A stretch of 64,000 bases of DNA from Clostridium sp. C8-1-8. Lineage in GTDB: Bacteria; Bacillota; Clostridia; Clostridiales; Clostridiaceae. The DNA is taken from assembly GCF_009928445.1 (NCBI RefSeq), contig NZ_JAABNO010000025.1, positions 17,577-81,576 of the forward strand. Direction: 5' to 3'. Numbering within the stretch: position 1 is the first letter of the stretch; every line of letters begins with the position of its first letter. Positions 8,471-16,281 of this stretch are shown in pieces. The position numbers were made by a program, and so were the translations under genes. The notes beneath the pieces were generated by a model, which had not been told where the DNA came from, ran no database searches, and was given only the letters and a program-made list of their open reading frames with translations.

Positions 8471-8779
8471 TTAAGAATCCCACTTATTTTTCTTCATATC
8501 AACATGACTCTCATCTTTAAAGGATACCCCTTCTTCTAATAGGAGAATTCTTTGTTCCTGCCATCCTGGTACCAACCTTCCAGCATGGTTTACCACACGA
8601 TGACATGGATATCTCCCATAAAATTCTGCTTGGCTGAGAACCTTACCTACAAGTCTTGCATTTTTTTCTCTACCAATAAGGGTGGCAATTTGTCCATATG
8701 TAGCTACTTTACCTTCTGGGATTTCTTCCACTGCAGAAAGTATTTCATAAATTAATTGTTCATCCATAATCTTTTTCAT
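8471..8779 (-). CDS. MGMT family protein, DNA-binding and active-site domain only
   Basis: 102 aa, ATG at 8779 after AGAGGTG. It matches the C-terminal domain of O6-alkylguanine-DNA alkyltransferases: VATYGQIATLIG, the recognition-helix region NARLVGKVLS, and the active-site motif PCHRV with Cys59. E. coli alkyltransferase-like proteins have Trp at this place, whereas here Cys is kept, so it may still take an alkyl group. The N-terminal ribonuclease-like domain is absent, which is usual for this short subfamily. Confidence 0.88.
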   Translation of the reverse strand: MKKIMDEQLIYEILSAVEEIPEGKVATYGQIATLIGREKNARLVGKVLSQAEFYGRYPCHRVVNHAGRLVPGWQEQRILLLEEGVSFKDESHVDMKKNKWDS

Positions 8780-9106
8780 ATATTCACCTCTGGTATGGAT
8801 CCTTAAGCTATTGTTATATTTTTGAGTCCTATTTTAATCTTCTATTTTGGTGATATAATGCTAGCAAAAAATAACCAGTGTGTCAACGTAACCCATGGAT
8901 AGGGCAAATAAGATTCCTTTTCTGGTGTTTACCCTAGATAAACATTGTAGAAAAGAAGATAATAAATGTAAATAACGATTCTTTAATGTTTTTTTATTAA
9001 GCTCTGTTTTAAACTAATGTTGATAAATGTATAAATTAAAGTGGACATTTAATTTGTCCACTTTAGTTTGTGAAATTAAGAATAATATCTACTAAAAAAT
9101 TATTAA
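8780..9106. other. Intergenic spacer
   Basis: About 325 bp of AT-rich sequence. The only clear element is the terminator hairpin at 9038-9064. Confidence 0.4.
9038..9064 (-). terminator. Terminator hairpin downstream of lipoprotein gene
   Basis: AAAGTGGACA and TGTCCACTTT are perfect inverted arms around a seven-base loop, about 40 bp past the stop at 9107. In the minus direction it is followed by AATTTAT, so the T-run is weak. Confidence 0.6.
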
Positions 9107-9577
9107 CTATTTCACTAATTTCATATAAAGAATTAATTTATTATAATCAGCTCCTTGTATTTTAAAAAGTTCCTTAGTTTTCTCATTTCTTACAAGTAAA
9201 TATTCTTTGTTCGCTACTAGTTCAAATATATCACTTTCTAAAAATTCTTCACGTACTTTAGATTGTCTAGGGTCTAAATTATATAAAAATACAATTTTAT
9301 ATTCAGGTTTTTCCATTGCTTCATTTTTTATAGGTTCCTTATTGTCGAATATTTTAAGAATATCTTCAACAACTGTTGCTTTTTCATCAGGTTTAAAGGC
9401 TATGGTATCATTTGCCCCTATTGATTTATTCCCATCTGACGAATACTTACTTATCATAATATAAAGAATCTTATCAGTTGTCTTAGGTATCTTTTTTTGC
9501 GATTTATTATAATCATTAGCACAACCCATTATAAATAGACTTGATAAAATTATAATCATAGTAAGTATATTTTTCAT
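9107..9577 (-). CDS. Putative lipoprotein, 156 aa
   Basis: The start chosen is ATG at 9577, which has GGGAGGGG just upstream; an open frame extends 15 codons further but has no ribosome site. The N-terminus is a lipoprotein signal: Lys-Asn, hydrophobic stretch, then lipobox FIMGC. The mature part is polar and contains DTIAFKPDEKATVVEDILKI and LVRNEKTKELFKIQGADYNKL. Exported and lipid-anchored by inference. No family recognised. Confidence 0.7.
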   Translation of the reverse strand: MKNILTMIIILSSLFIMGCANDYNKSQKKIPKTTDKILYIMISKYSSDGNKSIGANDTIAFKPDEKATVVEDILKIFDNKEPIKNEAMEKPEYKIVFLYNLDPRQSKVREEFLESDIFELVANKEYLLVRNEKTKELFKIQGADYNKLILYMKLVK

Positions 9578-9657
9578 AAGCCCCTCCCGAATATTCTTGT
9601 AGTATTGTTCAATATAACTCATATATAATAGAAAGCTAATAGCAGTTTACTATAATT

Positions 9658-9897
9658 TTACTCTGCGACATAATATAATACATAATTTTCAGAATCAGTT
9701 AAATGATTAGATGCTATTATATAAGAAGTAGTTGTAAAATCTTCTGGTAGATTATAAGCTTTAAAGTTGTATACTTTTAAAAGCCTTTTCTTTGCTTCAA
9801 TTAATCTATTTCTTAATTTTTCCGGATTATTTACAACACTTAATATTTCATTTTTTTCATGATCATTAAATAATGAACTGGCATTAAACAAATCCAT
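9658..9897 (-). CDS. Short protein, perhaps N-terminal remnant of an acyltransferase
   Basis: 79 aa, ATG at 9897 after AGAGGGA. The sequence NLPEDFTTTSYIIASNHLTDSE resembles the N-terminal NHx4D block of PlsC-type lysophospholipid acyltransferases, with Glu in place of the Asp. If so, most of the enzyme is missing and the frame ends shortly after. The preceding helix (KLRNRLIEAKKRLLKVYNF) is charged. It could equally be an independent small protein. A Family B element sits directly upstream. Confidence 0.4.
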   Translation of the reverse strand: MDLFNASSLFNDHEKNEILSVVNNPEKLRNRLIEAKKRLLKVYNFKAYNLPEDFTTTSYIIASNHLTDSENYVLYYVAE

Positions 9898-9949
9898 AAT
9901 ATTCCCTCTGAATTAATTCAAATTACTATTTCTATTACTTAAATTTGTT

Positions 9950-10060
9950 TTTAATTTTATTATAACATATTTTGTAAATATAATATTTCTTATAATACGG
10001 TATTTTCACATACAAAAATAGCCTTAGGCAAGTTATATCAATGCCTAAAGCTATAAAATA
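9950..10060 (-). promoter_or_regulatory. Family B hairpin-promoter element
   Basis: In minus-strand order: a hairpin (arms TAGCTTTAGGCA and TGCCTAAGGCTA, then ATTTTTG), then CCGTATTATAAG, then TTTACAAAATATGTTATAAT, which contains an extended -10 (TGTTATAAT). It lies about 60 bp upstream of the start at 9897, reading into it. Confidence 0.6.
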
Positions 10061-10267
10061 CTCCAAAAGAAAACTCCTTCCCACATGCGTCCATCTAATC
10101 AAATGTGAAATTTAGCATCCCATTTATGGTACGTTTCTCCGTATCAGTTTCAAGTGAGGTTTTTCCATTATCTTCTTATGTATATATACTACATAATTAT
10201 GGTGTAATTCTAAAGTAGAAATAAAAATTTCCGTAGTGGATGGCTGCGGGGGTTTTGAAAATTTTAT

Positions 10268-10308
10268 CCCCTTGGACGATTGGTGAAAATCTCATCATAG
10301 TTAGGGGG
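10268..10308 (+). promoter_or_regulatory. Leader hairpin masking the ribosome binding site of the Family F peptide
   Basis: The 5' arm CCCCTTGGACGAT (10268-10280) can pair with ATAGTTAGGGGG (10297-10308), which contains the Shine-Dalgarno G-run. Copies at 33.4 kb and 51.1 kb keep the same stem with compensating sequence (CCCCCTAGACTAT and ACTAAACTAT against ATAGTTAG), each with one bulged purine. A second CCCC partner (GGGG at about 10239-10242) offers an alternative fold. Confidence 0.5.
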
Positions 10309-10319
10309 TGGTATTGGAT

Positions 10320-10481
10320 ATGCTAGAATTAACTATAAAAAGCTTTGTTACTATTTATATTATTAAATTAGTTTTACAGAATAATCTTTATATTTCTAAG
10401 TTAATTGTTAAGATTAAATTTCTTGGTATTCATATAGAACTTAATGGCAAAGAGAAAAAGCACCCATCCGACGAAGAATAG
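10320..10481 (+). CDS. 53-aa hydrophobic small protein (Family F peptide)
   Basis: ATG at 10320 behind AGGGGGTGG; in-frame GTG and TTG codons lie 12 and 6 bases earlier, so the exact start is open. Residues 4-36 are hydrophobic with a few Lys (KSFVTIYIIKLVLQ, ISKLIVKIKFLGI), consistent with one membrane-inserting or amphipathic helix. The tail is polar (NGKEKKHPSDEE). Size, hydrophobicity, masked ribosome site and own terminator resemble type I toxin messages, but no antisense RNA is demonstrated. A copy at 51123 is cut to 12 codons. Confidence 0.55.
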   Translation: MLELTIKSFVTIYIIKLVLQNNLYISKLIVKIKFLGIHIELNGKEKKHPSDEE

Positions 10482-10553
10482 TGCTTCACTCTTAATTAAA
10501 TCTTTATTTAATTCATCCAATAGCCCTAAAACAAAATAAATGTTCTAAGGATT

Positions 10554-10580
10554 GCTTAGTGTTGACGCACTAAGCTTTTC
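10554..10580 (+). terminator. Terminator of the Family F unit
   Basis: GCTTAGTG, loop TTGACG, CACTAAGC, then TTTTCTTATTT. The decayed copy at about 51.19 kb keeps a stem (TTAGTG/CACTAA) before TTTTTTC. Confidence 0.75.
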
Positions 10581-10688
10581 TTATTTATATAATATCAAAT
10601 TTTCATAAAAAATAAACATATATATTTTTTTATATTTAAAATTTAAACGTTCAGATAAGTTATGAGCAGACTGTACTATATACTCTGC

Positions 10689-11042
10689 TTATTTCACAAT
10701 ATTTATTTCTAAATATGCTACTAATCTTGAGAAATCATACTCTGTAAAAACTCCGCGTATATTATCATAAAAAACCCCATTATAATATAAAAGAAAATGC
10801 CCATGTTCACTTAGAATACAGCATTGTGGTAATTCTACAGCTTGTCCCTTTGTGTACTTCATTTTGTCTGCACGTTTTATATCATATAAATCTAATGCTT
10901 GGAATAGCTTTTTGCCTGACATTTTATTTTTCCCACACTTTGTATATCTAACAACATCTTCAACAGATATATTTTTAAGTAAAGCTATACAAGTTTGCCC
11001 ACAAAATCCCTCTAACGGTTGTGATAATACTTTGGTATCCAT
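10689..11042 (-). CDS. C39-like papain-fold protein, 117 aa
   Basis: ATG at 11042 after AGGAGGAG. A Cys-Gly motif near the start (QPLEGFC14GQTC) and HGH82FLLYYNGVFYD93N fit the Cys, His and Asp of the C39-like peptidase fold. There is no transporter domain, signal peptide or membrane segment, so it would be a free cytosolic domain. It may be a peptidase or an inactive relative; substrate unknown. The second Cys (18) and a Cys-Cys pair near 74 are additional thiols. Confidence 0.6.
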   Translation of the reverse strand: MDTKVLSQPLEGFCGQTCIALLKNISVEDVVRYTKCGKNKMSGKKLFQALDLYDIKRADKMKYTKGQAVELPQCCILSEHGHFLLYYNGVFYDNIRGVFTEYDFSRLVAYLEINIVK

Positions 11043-11361
11043 AACTCCTCCTATCTACAAAATAAAATTTTGTATAGTCATTGTAATCAATAATCTTATA
11101 CGCTCTTTTCATTTCTTTTGCCTTGGTAAAAATCACCTATAATATCTGAATATTTTTTACAAATAACTTTGGAAGCTTTCGTTTAATGTAAAATACTGTA
11201 TTTTAGTACTTATTTTACCACTAAGCGCAAATTAACTCAACCTACTCTGCTGTTAACTTTCTTCATTAATAGATAATTATATGCTTAGAAAGACTTATGT
11301 TATTTAAGGTAAAGTTATGAGTAGCTACTAAAGATACAGTTACAGATAAAGCCTGTATATA
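11043..11361. other. Intergenic spacer
   Basis: About 320 bp of AT-rich sequence between two minus-strand genes. No gene, clear hairpin or repeat-family copy was recognised. Confidence 0.35.
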
Positions 11362-11535
11362 TTATGAAGAAAGTAATACCACCAATGCAGTAATAACAAA
11401 AACATGCATAAAATCTTGAAAGGTTCCTGCATAGCCACTATCAGATAACTTAAATAAGGTGTACCCAACATTTGAAATAAAGCTCATTATGGCAAAGGTA
11501 TAAATCCCAAACCTTAAAGGCTTGTTTAGATTCAC
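11362..11535 (-). CDS. Truncated membrane protein, two hydrophobic segments
   Basis: The start chosen is GTG at 11535, which shares one base with the TAG of the serine hydrolase gene (TAGTG), so translation is probably coupled. 57 aa. Two hydrophobic stretches surround the loop KLSDSGYAGTFQDFMHVF, a pattern found in DUF998-type membrane proteins, which are much longer. It is therefore likely a truncated remnant of a gene once co-transcribed with the hydrolase. Confidence 0.45.
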   Translation of the reverse strand: MNLNKPLRFGIYTFAIMSFISNVGYTLFKLSDSGYAGTFQDFMHVFVITALVVLLSS

Positions 11536-12515
11536 TATATACAATTCTCAAACATCGGTTCAATATACTCTTTAATAAGTTCTATTCTATCCTTAGCACG
11601 TGGCATAAAAAGTGAAGCAATACAAATCACCATCTTCTTCTTTGTATTGACGTAAATCACGTTTCCTCCATCTCCTAAAGCTGCATAGATATGTTCTTTA
11701 TCATCAATAATCCACCACAGATAACCATAGGCTAGCTTATCCCATTTACTATGTTCCTTTGTACTCTCCTCTATCCACTCTGGGGATATAATTTGTTTAC
11801 CCATCCACATTCCTTGATCCAAGTACAATTGGCCTAATTTTGCCATATCCATAGGAGTCAAGGTAAGTCCCCAGCCTGCAGTATTTACACCTTGTGGATC
11901 AGCAACCCAGCCACTGACCTTTTTCTCTTTATACCAGGCAAGTTGTTCCTCCTTATTACGAAAAACTACATTGCCCTGAACATTAATCTCCAATGGTGAA
12001 AATAAGTATTTTGTTGCAAAATCAAACACGGATTGTCCTGTTATTTTTACAAGAACACCAGACAAAATATCCGGTCCTATGAGAGGAGTGTACCTAAATT
12101 CTCCTATCTTCCCCTTACCACCTAATAGATCAAGGGCACTATTTACCCAATTATCACTTGTAAAATATTTTGTATAGGGTTCTGATTTATATTTATACGG
12201 GGCTGTCATAGTCATTATATCCTTAAGAGTAACCTTCTGTATGGTTTTTTCTCCTCTTTTAACTACATAATCAGGAAAAAAGTCCAATACCTTCTGATTA
12301 ATATTTTTGATATAACCTTTGTCTATGGCAATACCAAGCAATATGGAAATAATACTTTTTGTTACTGAAAAAACATGAATGCTGTCATCAGCAGTATATC
12401 CATTATAGTAATTTTCGTATAATGTCTTACCGTTTTTTAGCACAATTATACCTGCAGTATTGTTATAGCTACTGTTTATAAGCTTTTCTAACCTTATATT
12501 TTCTCTCTGATTCAT
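11535..12515 (-). CDS. Serine hydrolase, class C beta-lactamase-like fold
   Basis: 326 aa, ATG at 12515 after GAGGAGG. The nucleophile motif S50-V-T-K53 lies in VFSVTKSIISILLG. Later blocks (DIMTMTAPY, GWGLTLTPMDMAKLGQLYLDQG, GYLWWI and a GDGG near the end) match the beta-lactamase/esterase EstB and D-aminopeptidase group. No signal peptide, so probably cytosolic, unlike true beta-lactamases. Likely an esterase or peptidase of unknown substrate. Confidence 0.88.
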   Translation of the reverse strand: MNQRENIRLEKLINSSYNNTAGIIVLKNGKTLYENYYNGYTADDSIHVFSVTKSIISILLGIAIDKGYIKNINQKVLDFFPDYVVKRGEKTIQKVTLKDIMTMTAPYKYKSEPYTKYFTSDNWVNSALDLLGGKGKIGEFRYTPLIGPDILSGVLVKITGQSVFDFATKYLFSPLEINVQGNVVFRNKEEQLAWYKEKKVSGWVADPQGVNTAGWGLTLTPMDMAKLGQLYLDQGMWMGKQIISPEWIEESTKEHSKWDKLAYGYLWWIIDDKEHIYAALGDGGNVIYVNTKKKMVICIASLFMPRAKDRIELIKEYIEPMFENCI

Positions 12516-12570
12516 ATGACTTCCTCCTCACCAAATTTGCGACAATTCTTTTATATTAATGCTTCTAAGT

Positions 12571-12884
12571 TCATACAAGATATTTCCCTGTGTTGGAATT
12601 CACATTGTCTCTAAGCATCTCTGGTGTTCCTTTGGCAATGACCTCACCACCGTTGGACCGATGCCTTCTATACTATGAAACCGGTCTTCGTTATCAAGTC
12701 CTGTCAAAATGCCAATGGAACTTAGATATTGGTTCTTACCTTCTTCAAACAGAATATCAAATGCAAGACTTGATTTACCAGAACCACTGATACCAGTAAT
12801 AACTACCAGTTGCTGCTTAGGAATTGTTAGATTGATATTTTTAAGATTATGGATTCTTGCCTCTTGAATCTTGATTTCTTCCAT
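12571..12884 (-). pseudogene. UvrA-like ATPase gene with large internal deletion
   Basis: ATG at 12884 after AGAGGTG. Residues 1-75 match the UvrA N-terminus with Walker A GISGSGKS (31-38) and FDILFEEGKNQYLSS. After GIGPTV the frame shifts, and in the other frame the sequence GEVIAKGTPEMLRDN...TGKYLV and a TGA at 12573..12571 match the extreme C-terminus of UvrA-like proteins. Several hundred codons are missing, including all zinc-finger and signature regions. The joint lies at GGTG near 12645-12660. It follows the AraC gene by 30 bp, so it was probably the second gene of that operon. Confidence 0.8.
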
Positions 12885-12914
12885 ATGCTCACCTCTGAAT
12901 TAATTTGCAGCATG

Positions 12915-13844
12915 TTAGAAACGAATGGGCTCGATGGGAACGTAGATGTCCACCTCATTGATATGGCTGGCATTGTCCTTGGGATTGTTGAGATACACTT
13001 CAAATGGATAAGAATTTCTGGGAACATACCCACTACCTGTGAGCCACTGCTGGTACATGTAATTCCAGGCGTCACTGTACTGTTCCTGCTGAATCTGAAA
13101 ATGCCCCACCGCATACAGACCTCCTTCTAATTTCATTCTTCCAAGGATTCCATCTTCCTCTATATTAATGTTCTCTGGCACCGTCAGACATAAACTAGTA
13201 CGAAACTGACTCTCCTCTCCGAATTCAGGATTGTCATGATATATGGCAAGAGGCCAGTTCTGACCATCCACAAGAAGGTTCTGAGTCTTCGCATAAGTAA
13301 ATAGCCTCTGCATCAAATTGGCATATTCCTTGGCTAATGTCTCATAAGTGCCTATATGTCTCACATAAGCCACCTGTTTCTCATCAAGCTTTGTAATAGT
13401 AATCCGGCCGGTAACAGGGAAGGGATCGCCTGCCCATTCTTTCTTTACTACGTCCTTATTGTACTCGGACAATAAAAAAGAATCTTTGCATTTCTTGCTA
13501 TATTCCTTTCGGTATTCCCTTGGACTAATGCCATAATAATTCTTAAATGACCTGGAAAATATAGCCGAATCCGTATAACCCAGCTCATAGGCAATATCCG
13601 TCATATTTTTATCTGTACGATGTGCCAGCATAAAAAGCGCATTTTTCATGCGAATCCTGCTTACATAATGAGCTAACGATTCATGAAGCATCCCCTGAAA
13701 AATACGGCTGAAATGATATTTTGAAAAGCCAGCGACATTTGAGAGTTCCTCAATAGACATCCCCTGTCTTAAATGATGCCCTATGTAATCCTGCACTTTA
13801 TGAATTCTTCGTATATACTCTTCCTGACACTTCTGTTCTGACAT
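12915..13844 (-). CDS. AraC family regulator with GyrI-like effector domain
   Basis: 309 aa, ATG at 13844 after AGGAGG. Residues 8-115 are an AraC double HTH (MSIEELSNVAGFSKYHFSRIF; MTDIAYELGYTDSAIFSRSFKNYYGISP). Residues about 145-309 match the GyrI/Rob-like ligand domain (KQVAYVRHIGTYETLAKEY, YAVGHFQ, DIYVPIEP). This class usually senses hydrophobic compounds. Base composition is clearly richer in G+C than neighbouring genes, suggesting recent arrival together with the UvrA-like gene. Confidence 0.9.
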   Translation of the reverse strand: MSEQKCQEEYIRRIHKVQDYIGHHLRQGMSIEELSNVAGFSKYHFSRIFQGMLHESLAHYVSRIRMKNALFMLAHRTDKNMTDIAYELGYTDSAIFSRSFKNYYGISPREYRKEYSKKCKDSFLLSEYNKDVVKKEWAGDPFPVTGRITITKLDEKQVAYVRHIGTYETLAKEYANLMQRLFTYAKTQNLLVDGQNWPLAIYHDNPEFGEESQFRTSLCLTVPENINIEEDGILGRMKLEGGLYAVGHFQIQQEQYSDAWNYMYQQWLTGSGYVPRNSYPFEVYLNNPKDNASHINEVDIYVPIEPIRF

Positions 13845-13977
13845 ATCATTTCCTCCTATTCCTACTTACTCCAGTATAACAAAATGTTATTTCTTGACGC
13901 CTGTATAATTTTTTCTATTTTTAAATTTAGGTTTCAATAATATGAATTGAAATTATCTGTGACTTATACAAAAAATA

Positions 13978-14002
13978 AAGGCTAACCTTTACAGCTAGCC
14001 TT
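13978..14002 (-). terminator. Terminator of the GNAT gene
   Basis: Minus-strand stem AAGGCTAG...GTTAGCCTT followed by TATTTTTTG, ten bases past the stop. The same design recurs at 24530-24554 and 51875-51899. Confidence 0.75.
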
Positions 14003-14012
14003 AAATTGGAAT

Positions 14013-14540
14013 TTATAAGTCTATCCAATATCTTTCAATAACACAATTTTCTTCTTTAAGTAATACTTCATTTTCTTTTTTTCCACCTTGAGATAATATA
14101 GTTTTTTTAGAAGCAAAATTATCATTATCACAAGTTAACAACACTCTATTAATATGTAATATGTCCTTACAATAAATTAATGCTTGTCTTAATTCTTCTT
14201 TTGCATATCCCTTGTTTCTTTCAGACTTTCTTACAGAATACCCTATATGGCCACCATATTGTAAAAGATAATCATTTAGAAAATGTCTTATTTGTATCAT
14301 TCCAACAATACGATTATCACTTTCTCTAATTGCTAAAAACTGTGTAGCTGCAACTTTTCTTCCATCTACTTCTTCTGTTTCATTTAGTAATGATTTTTCA
14401 ATATATTCTTGTGGTGAATTAGAACTTCTTAAAAAACCTGTTCCGTCCATTGATTCATTATTATAAATAAATTCATTCTTATATGAAAATATATCATCAC
14501 CATATTCTATTGCTACTTTCTTTAATACCAACTTTTCCAT
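14013..14540 (-). CDS. GNAT family N-acetyltransferase
   Basis: The start chosen is ATG at 14540, with AGAGGTG upstream; the open frame runs 21 codons further with no ribosome site. 175 aa. The acetyl-CoA region GGHIGYSVRKSERNKGYAKE contains the expected Arg/Gly loop, followed by LHINRVLLTCDNDNFASKK and a C-terminal ERYWIDL typical of this subgroup. Substrate unknown. Confidence 0.88.
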   Translation of the reverse strand: MEKLVLKKVAIEYGDDIFSYKNEFIYNNESMDGTGFLRSSNSPQEYIEKSLLNETEEVDGRKVAATQFLAIRESDNRIVGMIQIRHFLNDYLLQYGGHIGYSVRKSERNKGYAKEELRQALIYCKDILHINRVLLTCDNDNFASKKTILSQGGKKENEVLLKEENCVIERYWIDL

Positions 14541-14584
14541 AAAATCACCTCTAGAAATTGAAATTTTTATTATAGAAAGGCGTC

Positions 14585-15085
14585 TCAATAGTACCATTGC
14601 CAAAGATGATAATTATATTCGTCATCACTAGTTAAAGCAACTTCAATTACTCTTTTGTCTAATAGGTCAATTAAGCAAAATCCTTTGCTAAAACCACATT
14701 TGAGAGAACCTTGTAAAGCATTGATTTTCCCTTTATAATCCCACAATTGAAGTACTGATTCAGATAAATTATTAAGAATAATTTTAGCATAACCTTCATA
14801 ATATCCACCATTAATAAAGATATAATCTTTTTTGCTTGTTAATTTTGCTTTATCTATAATCCACTTATAACATTGATTATCATTGGCCTCACATGTCAAT
14901 TTACTGTATGGCTTAATCTTACTTTTTCTCCACACTTCATAGTAGGAAGAAATAATTTTTTTGTATAACTCTCTCTCTGCACCAGCTTCATAAATTTCTA
15001 TAGTAGTTACCGCATTCATGGATTTCATTAAATTTTTAAAGTATAACTGTTTCTTTTTCTGTTCAATCAATTCTTTTCTATCCAT
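14585..15085 (-). CDS. Hypothetical protein, 166 aa, next to immunity-like genes
   Basis: ATG at 15085 after GAGGAG. Soluble and rich in Tyr, Trp and Lys, with a charged N-terminal helix (ELIEQKKKQLYFKNLMK) and a C-terminus ending DDEYNYHLWQWYY. No family recognised. It is followed downstream by a GNAT gene and preceded by SUKH and DMP19-like genes on the same strand, so an immunity-type role is possible from context only. Confidence 0.55.
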   Translation of the reverse strand: MDRKELIEQKKKQLYFKNLMKSMNAVTTIEIYEAGAERELYKKIISSYYEVWRKSKIKPYSKLTCEANDNQCYKWIIDKAKLTSKKDYIFINGGYYEGYAKIILNNLSESVLQLWDYKGKINALQGSLKCGFSKGFCLIDLLDKRVIEVALTSDDEYNYHLWQWYY

Positions 15086-15162
15086 AATGCATTTCTCCTC
15101 ATAGCTTCTTTATATACTAACAAAACCTTTTAACAAATCGGAATTTATCATTCATTCAAAAA

Positions 15163-15687
15163 TTAGTCCTCTCCCCTGATATCAATACATTTATCCAAAA
15201 ACTCCTGTAAACTATTTGCAACAACACCATTAGGATTTTCCTCATAGACATCAAAATACCCATATTCACAGTCCATCCATTCAACTTGACCGCTATTGTT
15301 ATTAAGCAATATTAGTATACTGCCAATATTAAATCCAAAATCGCCCAATAAAATTCTATGTCCAAAATCATTACCTCCAGTCCAATCCCTAAACGCTTTA
15401 ATTATAAAACTCTCAATATTTTCTTCACTTTTTGGTGTATTTAACGATACTTCAACTTCTCCTTCACATCCATTAAATGAAATCCAATGGTCATACTTAT
15501 CATTTCCTGTTGTCTTAAAAAAATAATCTTCCTTAAAATGCACTGTTTCTCTTATGTAACCTCCAGATGTTCGTGAAAAAAAAGATTTCACATCATCACA
15601 TATTTCATATCCTAGTTCATTCTCTACTATTTCCCATTTCACTAATCTCTGATTTGGTCTTAATAAATTAAATTCTTTAATATACAT
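15163..15687 (-). CDS. SMI1/KNR4 (SUKH) family protein
   Basis: 174 aa, ATG at 15687 after AGGAGAG. The pattern WEIVENELGYEICDDVKSFFSRTSGGYI, then FGFNIGSILILLNNNSGQVEWMDCEYG and a closing NSLQEFLDKCI helix is the SUKH fold. Many SUKH proteins give immunity to polymorphic toxins. No toxin gene was recognised in the window, so it would be an orphan immunity gene or have another role. Confidence 0.75.
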   Translation of the reverse strand: MYIKEFNLLRPNQRLVKWEIVENELGYEICDDVKSFFSRTSGGYIRETVHFKEDYFFKTTGNDKYDHWISFNGCEGEVEVSLNTPKSEENIESFIIKAFRDWTGGNDFGHRILLGDFGFNIGSILILLNNNSGQVEWMDCEYGYFDVYEENPNGVVANSLQEFLDKCIDIRGED

Positions 15688-15823
15688 TTCGTTCTCTCCT
15701 GTTTTATTATATTTATATATCCTTAATCGCTTAGTAAAAAGTTACCTCTTAAAAAATCTCAATTTTTGCTATCCACTTAAATTTATATTTTTATTATTGA
15801 ACCTTAAACTGAAATATTATTTA

Positions 15824-16222
15824 TCATTCAATAATAAAGAACTCATTGATATTATCCATAACATACTTTTCAACAATATAAGTTAACCCAGGAGTTAATT
15901 CTCCAAACTTACCATCTGTACTTATATAACCATCATTTCCTGCTGTTTCAACTGCAATTTTAAAATTTTTTGAATATTCTTCTGCTCCAATATCCATAAG
16001 TGCCTTTTCAACCTTATCAAAATTTTCATCTGCATAACAATCAAAATAGCCACTATGACCACCATTATTCATTTCTGCATCATACCAAAAACAAAGTTTT
16101 GCTATCTGTTGTACTCGTGATAAATCATCACCGAATTCTTCATTAATCAAACATTCTATAAATCTATTCCACAAATAGTATTCATAATTCTCCACATCTT
16201 CTTTTTTTACTGTAATTTTCAA
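15824..16222 (-). CDS. DMP19/DUF4375-like protein
   Basis: The start chosen is TTG at 16222, nine to ten bases after AGGGG; the GTG at 16231 lies too close to that site. 132 aa. The segment LCFWYDAEMNNGGHSGYFDCYADE and the later AGNDGYISTDGKFGELTPGL resemble DMP19-type (DUF4375) proteins, where the NGG motif is conserved. The DMP19 founder is a DNA-mimic protein; most relatives sit beside immunity genes. The assignment is moderate. Confidence 0.55.
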   Translation of the reverse strand: MKITVKKEDVENYEYYLWNRFIECLINEEFGDDLSRVQQIAKLCFWYDAEMNNGGHSGYFDCYADENFDKVEKALMDIGAEEYSKNFKIAVETAGNDGYISTDGKFGELTPGLTYIVEKYVMDNINEFFIIE

Positions 16223-16281
16223 TGTACACACCCCTAATTTACTATTTATACATTACTTATTTGTTTTATAATTAAGCTTAT

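Larger units (their letters stand above)
10185..10590 (+). repeat. Family F unit, complete copy
   Basis: A self-contained plus-strand unit: extended -10-like sequence (TGGTGTAAT, about 10200), structured leader, 53-codon reading frame at 10320..10481 and terminator at 10554-10580. Parts of it recur at 33398-33480 and 50945-51290. Confidence 0.6.

Noticed and set aside
9950..10060. Hairpin repeats between single genes as integron attC sites
   Set aside because: No GTTRRRY/RYYYAAC core pairs and no integrase gene; the units lie upstream of genes with promoter sequence, unlike attC sites, which follow cassette genes.
12849..13130. Long open frames opposite the AraC-GyrI gene
   Set aside because: They arise from the higher G+C codon usage of the real gene; no ribosome site.
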